Below are positions 17,501 through 24,751 of a stretch of 24,751 bases of DNA, piece by piece (position 1 is the stretch's first letter; every line of letters begins with the position of its first letter). A model generated the notes under the pieces. That model was not told the DNA's origin and did no database searches. It was given only the letters and a program-made list of their open reading frames with translations. Position numbers and translations under genes: made by a program. This DNA is from Isoetes engelmannii (taxonomy: Eukaryota > Streptophyta > Lycopodiopsida > Isoetales > Isoetaceae). The stretch is taken from positions 1-24,751 of the forward strand of contig JAANSK020187766.1 of NCBI GenBank assembly GCA_011763485.2, written 5' to 3'.

Positions 17501-20500
17501 ATGCATTGATGCACAAAAATAACAATGATAAACTTATGGTGCTAGATTCAGGAGCTGAGAGGACAGTGACTTGTTCCTCTATAAGAAGTAGATGGGCACG
17601 TGCAACTAGGAAATGGAGATCTGCAAGAGATAAAAACAAGTGGAATGCTCGAGCTTTTTGATTTAGATGGGAAAGTAGTTAAGCTCAGAAATGTGCTTTG
17701 TGTTCCTGGACTAGTTAGGAACCTAATTTCAGTTTGTCAGTTAGTTGATTTGGGATTCAAAGTTCTTTTTGAACAATTGCAATGTAAAGTTTTTAAGGAT
17801 AATAAAATAGCCTTTTTGGGGAAATGTGTTGGAAATTTGTTTGGACTGGATTCTCAGTTTCTACCAAGTCTAAATATAGTTGAATGCCCATCTGTTAAAA
17901 CCTGGCATGAAAGGATGTGTCATGTGAATACAAAGACAATAGAAACTTTAATCAGGCAGGGGATAATCACTGCTAAAGAAAGCAAGGATGATGATAATAA
18001 GTGTGCAGGATGTCTCCTAGGAAAAAATGTCAGCTGCCATTTAGGAAATCCACAGAAAGAGCAACTGGCATACTCGATTTGGTACACACAGATTTGTGTG
18101 GACCATTGAACGTCACTAGCATATCAGGGAAAAGATATTTCATGACATTCATAGCTGACTTTAGCAGAAAAAACTAAGGTATATTGCCTGAAAACCAAAG
18201 ACATGGCATTTGGAGCATTCAAACAGTATTTGAGTGAAGTGGAGTTGGAAACAGGAAGGAAAATCAAATGCCTTCGATCTGATAGGGGAGGAGAGTATCT
18301 CTCAAATGAATTCAAGGCATACATCAAAAGCAAAGGGATCAAGAGGCAGTTAACTTGTAGATTCTCACCACAACAAAATGGAGTGGCGGAAAGGAAGAAT
18401 CGTACTATCTTGGATGCAGTAAGAAGTATGCTCAAGTACACAGGGTTGCCAAACTTTTTGTGGGAGGAAGCAGTGAGGACATGTGTGTATGTACAAAATC
18501 TATTACCATCTAGCAGTACCAATGGAGGCATACCCGAGATGCTTTGGAGTGGAAAGGTGCCAGATTATGGAAGATTAAAAGCATATGGATGTCTGGCCTT
18601 CGTGCATGTCCCTGAAGAATTAAGGAAGAAGCTAGATGACCGTGCTTATATCTCTTACATGATAGGTTATGATGAAGAGTCAAAGGCATACAGGCTTTAT
18701 GATCCAAAAGGGAAGAAGATATTGATAAGCAGGGACGTAGTATTTGATGAGTCACAATACTACAAAATCATTCCAAAGGTAAATATGCAAGATAGGATTA
18801 AGGAAGTTAATGATGAGGCTGATCATAATAATGAAGAGCACAATTCTGAGAAGAAGGTTAAATTTGAATTTGATGAATATGGGGAACCTGAAGTAACACA
18901 AGATAACACAAATGTTCATTTGGAACACTCTAATGTGCTTGAGGAGTTGTTGCAGGAACCTGCTGCACCTGTGGAACAAGAAGCATCTCTAGTAGTCAAA
19001 CCTGCAAGAAAGAGAAAATCTGAAGCACAAATATTAAAGGAGACTATCAATGTAGATGAAGAACTACATGGCCGAGATCAGCAAGGTAGGAGTAGAAGAA
19101 TTTTGGAGCAAAGAGGAGGTGAGCTGAATGATATTTTTGAAGTCTTGATGCTATCCGATTTGAATGTTCCCAAAACTTACATAGAAGCACTGCACTCTCC
19201 TGAAAAGGAAAAATGGTTAAAAGCCATGCATGACGAAATGTCATCCTTTAAAAGAATTGAAATGTACACTGTTACAGAAATACCAAAGGACAAGAATATT
19301 GTAGGCTGTAAGTGGCTATTTAAAGTCAAAACAGGTCCTGATGGAGTCACACCCAAATATAAAGCCCGCCTTGTTGCTCAAGGTTTTTCACAGAAGAGGG
19401 GTTTGGATTTTGAGGAGACCTTCTCACCTTTGGTTAAGATGAACAGTATCAGGATGTTGTTGGCAATGGCAAATGCTCATGATTTAGAAATTCACCACAT
19501 GGATGTAAATAAAGCATTCTTAAATGCTAAACTAGCTCCAGGATTCGAAGAAGGAGAAAATAAAGTGTGGAAGTTAAACAGAACGTTTTATGGGCTCAGA
19601 CAGTCTCCACGGGAATGGTATAAATGCATGGATGGGTACTTAAGGCAGCAAGGCTTTATCAAACTCCAGAATGATGGAAATTTGTATAAATATGAAGCAG
19701 GGAATGAATGGTGTATTATAGCGCTCTATGTAGATAACAACATCATGATATCTAAAGGGAGGAATGTATTAGAGCATTGCAAGAAAATCCTCAACAAAAG
19801 ATTTCAGATGACAGATCTAGGTGAGCTGTCCAAGTTTCTTGGTGTTGAAGTACATAGGGATAGGCTGAATCATAGGCTGACACTAACACAGAAGGGACAG
19901 ATAGAATCTACGCTAGAAAGGTTTAAAATGATGGAATGCAAAATTTCCAAGACACCAGTGGTTCCAGGAACTAGAATATCACAGCAAATGTGCCCGAGGA
20001 ATGAGGATGAAAGGAAAGAAATGCATTGTGTACCATATAGATCATTAGTTGGATGTCTAGCATATGTTGCAAACTGCTCTCGGCCAGATATTGCATACGT
20101 AGTTAACATGCTGAGCAGATATTTGAATGATCCTGGAAAAGGGCATTGGATTGCTGCTAAAAGAGTACTCAGATATCTCAAGGGAACAATAAATTTCGGA
20201 GTCACATATTCATCATCAGATCTAAATTTGAAGGGATACTGTGATGCAGATTAATGCAAAAAGCAAGAAGCTACAGCTATGTCAAGTGCAGAAGCAGAGT
20301 ATGCTGCTGCCACTCTAGCTGCAAAAGAATTGATATGGGAAAAGAGGCTGATAAGTGAACTAGGATTGAGACATGATCATGCTACGGAATTGTACTGTGA
20401 TAACACCAGCTGCATTGCTATGTCAAAGAATCCTGTCCTACATGAACGATCAAAGCACATTGAATTAGAACTTCACTTCATCAGAGAAACAGTAGAGAAA

Positions 20501-20632
20501 GGATTGATTAAGCTAGTCTATGTGACAAGCCAATTTCAGTTGGCTGATTTAATGACTAAAGCTTTGACTGAATGCAGATTCACTTGGCTGAGAGATGGTA
20601 TACAGTGTACAACTTTAAACATTAAGGGGGGA
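17500..20632 (+). pseudogene. Copia-1 pol region: protease, integrase, RT, RNase H
   Basis: Domains in order are: aspartic protease motif LDSGAE near 17542; GAG-pre-integrase (TWHERMCHVNTKTIETLI ... CAGC) at about 17900-18030; integrase core with CLRSDRGGEYLSNEF and FSPQQNGVAERKNRT at about 18060-18500 and its C-terminal block (VPDYGRLKAYGCLAF) near 18560; Copia RT at about 19160-19880 (GCKWLFKVK, ARLVAQGFSQ, HHMDVNKAFLNAKL, TFYGLRQSPREWY); and RNase H at about 20030-20630 (SLVGCLAYVANCSRPDIAY, SSAEAEYAAA, ADLMTKALT). It is a fossil, but most of its length is open, consistent with its young LTRs. Confidence 0.9.
20624..20632 (+). other. Copia-1 polypurine tract
   Basis: AAGGGGGGA lies immediately before the 3' LTR and is the expected plus-strand primer position. 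Confidence 0.9.
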
Positions 20633-21298
20633 TGAAGAATAGATAATGTTAAGCTGTACATGTATACAACACAATCTGTGATAATGGATCACATATCCAT
20701 GACTGAAAATATTTGTTAGCTATGGAGATAATGTAGAGCAGATCTGGAGACACCAATTTATAGGGTATGATATGATCCGAATTTGGTTGAAGAAAAAGAA
20801 AAAGGGGAATGGCCTAAAGTTAGTTATGTGAATCGTGGCCTTGGAATTTTGAGGACCTTATATTTTATAGGGGGGTGCTTAATATAGGAAAGCCATTTCG
20901 GTCGAATGAAATTTAAAGCATGTGTTTCAAAAAAAAAAAAATTTAAAGCATGTGTGATATTGAAAATAGTGGCTACTATCTATGGTGCAAGTTGGAGATC
21001 GGTCCGGCAGCCTTGTCGGACTGATACTGATAAATTGAAGCAGTAAGATTAGATTGAATTAGTTCTGTGAAGCGGAAGACATCTGCAGATCCAAGCTTGG
21101 GCTCGCCAAGACAAGTCGACGTTGCATTTTGTAAACCCGAGTTCCCATTGCTACAGTGATTTTACTGTAGCTTTAAACCATTGAGTATTGTATTTGAGTT
21201 ATTTTACAATTGAGAGAAGTTTTAACACCCAAATCGTGCCTAGTGCTATAAGTGCTTGTCTACTATAAAATTTCAAATTCTTGTCTAACAATTCTTCA
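20633..21298 (+). repeat. Copia-1 3' LTR (666 bp)
   Basis: It has the same ends as the 5' LTR (TGAAGAAT ... ATTCTTCA). It is 31 bp longer because of a 30-bp insertion at 20925-20954 and one extra T in a T-run. Confidence 0.95.
20909..20954 (+). mobile_element. Poly(A) micro-insertion with 16-bp target duplication in the Copia-1 3' LTR
   Basis: AAATTTAAAGCATGTG at 20909-20924 and 20939-20954 flank TTTC plus ten A residues. The 5' LTR has a single copy and no insert. A 16-bp duplication around a poly(A) tail is the footprint of LINE-machinery insertion of an almost fully 5'-truncated RNA. Confidence 0.75.
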
Positions 21299-21303
21299 TT
21301 TTT

Positions 21304-22378
21304 GAGCAAATAAAGTGGATCATCGTAAATTTTATTACCAAGGAGAACCGGTGGAGATTCTGACTTCATATAAATATTTGGGAATACATGTGGACAAAGG
21401 GCATAGTTGGAATCCTGCTGTTGAGCATAGAATAAATAGAGGCTTGAAAGCATTGTATAGCATGCAGCGTAAAAACATAAATATAGGATTTCAGCCTAAA
21501 ATGCACCTTATTTCATGTGGTTGTACAGACAGTTTTGTTATACGGGTGTGAAGTTCGGGGTCCAGGATTATTAGCAGATTCTTGAAAAAAAGTTGGGAAA
21601 GTACAGAAAAGGTTTTTGAGAACTGAATTGGGAAATAAACCTCAAACCCCATATGATATGTTACTTGTAGAATGTGATATGATGCCATTAAAAACCGAGG
21701 CTCTATGCAGAACGCTTACATACCTTTGTAAGGTACGATTTGATATGGTGAAGGAGTGCTTACCAAGACTGGCTTTAGAAGAAACAAGAAATAAAGGTTG
21801 GTACGCAGGTATTGTGGAGTGGATGAGGAAATGGGGCTTAGACATTCTTCACCTATATGAGAATCGATCAAATATTTGGGAATGGGTGCATGACCATTCT
21901 CATTAGAAGGAATTGGGGAGTCCCAGAAACAAAAAAAAGAGTTTTACAAAATGTATATAAACCCTCCGAGAGGTCAAGCATCTTAAGGAAGGTATATCTT
22001 TGAGCACGAGGCATGTGATAAGTAGAATGCGGCTTAGCTCCCATAGACTTGGGGTGGAAGTGGGGCATTGGAGTAATCTTCCTCATGCATTGAGGTTTTG
22101 CATGTTGTGCAATCTACAGGAAGTTGAAGATGAATTACATGTCTTCATAAGATGTCCTTCATATGTGGGATTCGACACAAGCATGATATACACTCAAGTT
22201 CTTTATTGGAATTTTTGGCTTGCCTGGGCATCGCATTGGAAAAAGGTCATAGAGAACAATTACTATATTATAAGGACTCTGATGTTATAACTGACGAGAT
22301 TTGGGAGGGGTCTAATGCATTTTTGTCAGAAGATGCATTAGAAGACATATTTTATAATGTTGAGTGTACATATTGATC
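21304..22378 (+). pseudogene. LINE-1 post-RT and C-terminal region
   Basis: After the Copia-1 target duplication the LINE resumes with DHRKFYYQGEPVEILTSYK and YLGIHVDKGHSWN. It continues with LLYGCEV and GPG near 21535, a helical region (CRTLTYLCKVRFDMVKECLP), then LSSHRLGVEVG and the Cys-X2-Cys...His...Cys motif near 22107-22165. It spans more than one frame, so it is decayed. The same blocks occur in the reverse-strand LINE at 5266-7395. Confidence 0.83.
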
Positions 22379-22400
22379 GTCTCATAGGCCTGGTGGTCTA

Positions 22401-22458
22401 CAGACGTAATAAATACAACATTTCATCTCTCTCCCTCCCCCTCCCCCTCTCGCCCCCA
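22401..22458 (+). repeat. CT/C-rich tract between LINE-1 and LINE-2
   Basis: A pyrimidine run (TCTCTCTCCCTCCCCCTCCC and on) at about 22425-22458 separates the two LINEs. Confidence 0.75.
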
Positions 22459-23490
22459 GGCAAAGGCATGTTTCACATCTGCTAGGAGAGCTAAGGGGCT
22501 GCCATGTCATGCTTGGTTTGATGATGATTGTAAGCCGCAAAGAGAGATCTACAAAAATGCAAAAGGACCAGATAAACACAAGGCCAGAAAAATATATTTC
22601 AAGATGCTAAGTAACAAGAAGAGAGGCTTCCTGAAACTAAAACAAGCAGCAATGGTACAGGAGCTGATTGAAGATCCGAGAAAAATTTGGAATCATTTCA
22701 GAGACTCAAAAGGGCAAACTCATAAACTAGATGCAAATGCTTTGGTTGGACATTTAGACAAACTCTACCATATAGAAGGGGTGGAAGATACAGTGATCAG
22801 GGGCCACGAGTCAATGCATATTACAAAGATAGATGTACTAAAAGGACTTCAAAAGCTCGCAACAGGAAAAGCATTAGATGCAACAGGTTTATCGGCGGAA
22901 ATGCTTAAATGGACTGGAAGCAAATGTTCAGAAGATACTTGCCAAAATGTTAAATGATGCACTAAGAGATGGTTTTCCTACTGAATGGCAAACAAATAGG
23001 GCAGTACCGATACATACGGCTGGTTGCCAGAATGACCCAGGAAACTACCGCATCATAATGGTGAGTAACTTGTTTTCAAAGTTATTTGCTACAATTGTAG
23101 AACAAAAAATAAGTGCATGGGCAGAACACACAGAGGTGAGGGCAAGGGGACAAGCAGGGTTTCGACCTGGACGATCTACCATAGATTATCTGATGACTCT
23201 CAGGGCAGCTATGGATGCAGTTAAAAAGACCAAAAAACCCATGTTTTGCCTTATTTCTGGATCTAACAAAAGCTTTTGACATGGTCAGAAGAGGGAACCT
23301 GTGGGATATAATGGAAAAAAATGGAATACCAGCTAACATGAGAGATGCGGTGGCTTGTTTATATAAAAAAGTGTTGGTCCAGCTATCTGCTCCTTTGATA
23401 GAGAAGTGTGGTGAAGTGATGAGCAGCAATATAGGGGTCAAATAAGGATGTCCACTGTCTCCCACTCTATTTGCCATTTTCATAGATGAG
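22455..23490 (+). mobile_element. LINE-2: truncated LINE, EN-RT linker through mid RT
   Basis: It begins AKACFTSARRAKGLPCHAWF and FDDDCKPQREIYKNA, the linker after the endonuclease. It continues through the region LINE-1 lacks, then RT: KLATGKALDATGLSAEMLKW, NDPGNYRIIMVSNLFSKLFA, RARGQAGFRPGRSTIDYLM, AFDMVRRGNLWDIMEK and GCPLSPTLFAIFIDE. It ends about 23490, before the YADD motif. Three frames are used, and an in-frame stop follows SNIGVK just before GCPLSP, so it is dead. It is related to LINE-1 at roughly 55% protein identity by eye, so it is a different family of the same clade. It lacks both the 5' EN and the 3' end. Confidence 0.85.
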
Positions 23491-23760
23491 TACTCCCTAT
23501 GAAATGCTATTAAAGGAGGCAGGTATAAGGTTGGGGATGAACTCAGCATCACTTCAGGAGTTCTTTGAGCGCCCAGGCAGCTTGTAGGGAGTTTTTTGAT
23601 GGAGGCACAAAAGCTTAGAGAGACATCAATTAAAAGCTATAAACATTTACTACAGGAGTATGAGGAGGATATGAGAGATGAGGAGACAGTGATGCTCCAA
23701 CGGGAGCACACGTGAGTTGTTAAACATAGTTTATAAGGTCGGCCACATGATCGAAATTTT

Positions 23761-23820
23761 TTTATCTCTCGCGCTATACGGCGAGAGACAAAATTTATAC
23801 CATATAGCTCGAGAGATAAA
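23761..23820. repeat. Imperfect palindrome (21-bp arms), possible small foldback element
   Basis: Arms at 23761-23781 and 23800-23820 (TTTATCTCTCG.GCTATA.GG) match at 19 of 21 positions around an 18-bp loop. The left arm also forms a nested hairpin, TCTCTCGC...GCGAGAGA (23765-23788). Confidence 0.75.
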
Positions 23821-23922
23821 GGGAGATCAGCATCTCTCAAGGCCTAACAGCCCCAGTTTGGAGCGTAATTCGAGCTCCTTGCCAGATTTTTTCCCTCCAA
23901 ATCGATTCTGGTAAGCCCCCAA

Positions 23923-23980
23923 ATATGGGATATTTCAATTCTTGCAACGCTCCAAGAAATGCCAGATATGGGATATTTCA
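23923..23980. repeat. 15-bp direct repeat
   Basis: ATATGGGATATTTCA occurs at 23923-23937 and 23966-23980. Confidence 0.8.
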
Positions 23981-24498
23981 GCATTCCGGAATAGGCCTCC
24001 AAACCATCGGCTTTAGGGCTATTAGGCCAGATCTGGTGCCGGATTCGTTGATTTGTGACTTTAATCATCTCAGGTGTCAACAATAGGGGAAAATGTTTTC
24101 TTAGGGTCTTTTTTCTTGGGCATTTGGGTCTTTTTTTCCGTTAACTAATGTAATGTCCTTCTTTTACTAGTAATATTAATGTATAATAATACATATTAAT
24201 GTAAGTGTATTATATGTAAGTACATTTCACAATTTCTCCATGGTTTACACTTCCCCATATGGCGCTTGAAAATGCAAAAGTGTCATGTATATATTCTACG
24301 TAAATAAGGAAAGACACTTTTATTTCTTTGTATGCATTTAATGGGAACATTCTCGAAAGGGAAAACTTTTTGTTAGTCTCAATTTTTCAAAGTGCCCATG
24401 AATTTGCAAGTGCATGCATGTTGCCACTTGGCATTCTTCTAAAACATTGGTATGCATGCTATGCTTTGGTGTGTTATCGCAACACAAACGACCATAGC

Positions 24499-24584
24499 CT
24501 ATTTTGGAGGTCGATTTTAGCATCTTCTTTCATGCTTCATTCTATTTTGGAGGTCGATTTTAGCATCTTCTTTCATGCTTCATT
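24499..24584. repeat. 43-bp perfect tandem duplication
   Basis: The unit beginning CTATTTTGGAGGTCGATTTT is present at 24499-24541 and 24542-24584 with no differences, implying a recent duplication. Confidence 0.92.
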
Positions 24585-24751
24585 TTTAATGGCTGTCTCG
24601 GATAAGTGGCTTCTATTAATCCTCTAATATATAGTTATAGCGTCTGTGTGTATGTAGGTGTGGGAGTATGTATTGTCGGCCCTATCAACGGCCAGGAAGG
24701 TGCCACGTGGCGCGATCTGGGCCATCCATCTTTCAAGCTCATTTGAAAACT

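Larger units (their letters stand above)
15821..21298 (+). mobile_element. Copia-1: structurally complete Ty1/Copia fossil with both LTRs, inserted in LINE-1
   Basis: The element is 5,478 bp with LTRs of 635 and 666 bp. A tRNA-iMet PBS (TGGTATCAGAGC) follows the 5' LTR and a PPT (AAGGGGGGA) precedes the 3' LTR. Gag and pol lie between in Copia order: protease, integrase, RT, RNase H. It is flanked by the 5-bp duplication TTTTT (15816-15820 and 21299-21303). The coding region is broken by about five interruptions. The LTRs differ by about seven substitutions in 635 bp (about 1.1%) plus one single-base indel and one 30-bp insertion, giving roughly 0.4-2.5 My depending on the assumed substitution rate. 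It interrupts the LINE-1 RT domain. Confidence 0.95.
13797..22400 (+). mobile_element. LINE-1: APE-type LINE (EN, RT, C-terminal CCHC), split by Copia-1
   Basis: LINE sequence lies at 13797-15820 and resumes at 21304-22378. Domain order is apurinic-type endonuclease, reverse transcriptase, post-RT region and a C-terminal CCHC motif (CMLCNLQEVEDELHVFIRCPSY, near 22107). About 3.1 kb of LINE sequence remains, close to a full ORF2. Compared with LINE-2, about 100 residues between EN and RT (the FDDDCK...KLYHIEG region) are missing near 14870. Several frame changes are visible in EN and after RT, so it is not active. AATAAATAC near 22409 may mark its tail. Clade is uncertain: RTE-, Tx1- or jockey-like rather than the usual angiosperm L1. 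Confidence 0.85.
23491..24751. other. Non-coding right flank
   Basis: No recognised gene. A 38-codon open frame (MEAQKLRETSIKSYKHLLQE...) at 23598-23714 is highly charged but unrecognised. Small repeats are listed separately. A G-box palindrome GCCACGTGGC lies at 24702-24711. Confidence 0.55.

Noticed and set aside
17277-17639. 120-codon reverse open frame opposite the Copia-1 zinc-knuckle region
   Set aside because: It is the antisense shadow of the Gly/Arg-rich gag tract (Leu/Pro/Ser-rich translation).
1-24751. tRNA, rRNA, CRISPR array or bacterial-type system
   Set aside because: No cloverleaf, rRNA segment or regularly spaced repeat array was seen, and the window is clearly plant nuclear DNA.
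24660-24751. Promoter of a downstream gene suggested by the G-box palindrome GCCACGTGGC
   Set aside because: A single 10-bp palindrome at the window edge, in a sequence style also found in MITEs, is not enough to call a promoter.

Overview
This is an AT-rich nuclear DNA window from a land plant. Two things show this: a split gene encoding a plant-type maspardin (SPG21/ACP33 family, alpha/beta-hydrolase fold), and several Ty1/Copia retroelements of the plant kind with an initiator-Met-tRNA primer site. One intron of the maspardin gene is about 10.4 kb and full of old transposons. The LINEs belong to an APE-endonuclease type with a C-terminal CCHC motif that does not look like the common angiosperm L1 elements. 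Together these suggest a large-genome non-angiosperm such as a fern, lycophyte or gymnosperm; that placement is inference and weak.

Layout. 1-722 is the end of an upstream maspardin intron and carries a reverse-strand LINE scrap at its left edge. Maspardin exons lie at 723-821, 1075-1217 and 1331-1439, then, after the giant intron (1440-11859), at 11860-11967, 12058-12198 and 12283-12546 (stop). The first roughly 70 codons and the promoter lie left of the window. The giant intron holds, in order: a 98-bp tandem duplication; the 3' LTR and pol half of a reverse-strand Copia fossil (B); a rearranged reverse-strand LINE with an internal tandem duplication; a short inverted-repeat (MITE-like) element; the gag/integrase half of a second reverse-strand Copia fossil (A) that is itself interrupted by a forward-strand solo LTR; about 1.5 kb of unassigned sequence; and a small forward Copia RT remnant.

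Right of the gene, a forward LINE (LINE-1, about 13.8-22.4 kb) is split by a Copia element (Copia-1, 15821-21298) with both LTRs, PBS, PPT and a 5-bp target duplication. Copia-1 is broken by about five coding interruptions, but its LTRs are about 99% identical, so it is the youngest LTR insertion here. Its 3' LTR alone later gained a tiny poly(A) insertion with a 16-bp target duplication, which gives a three-step order: LINE-1, then Copia-1, then a LINE-type retroinsertion. A second truncated LINE (LINE-2) follows at 22455-23490. The last 1.2 kb is non-coding with small inverted and tandem repeats.

I found no operon-like or defence-like system, RNA gene or CRISPR array. The most notable points are the preserved maspardin gene spanning a transposon graveyard, a glycine where the hydrolase nucleophile serine is expected, and the datable nesting of elements.
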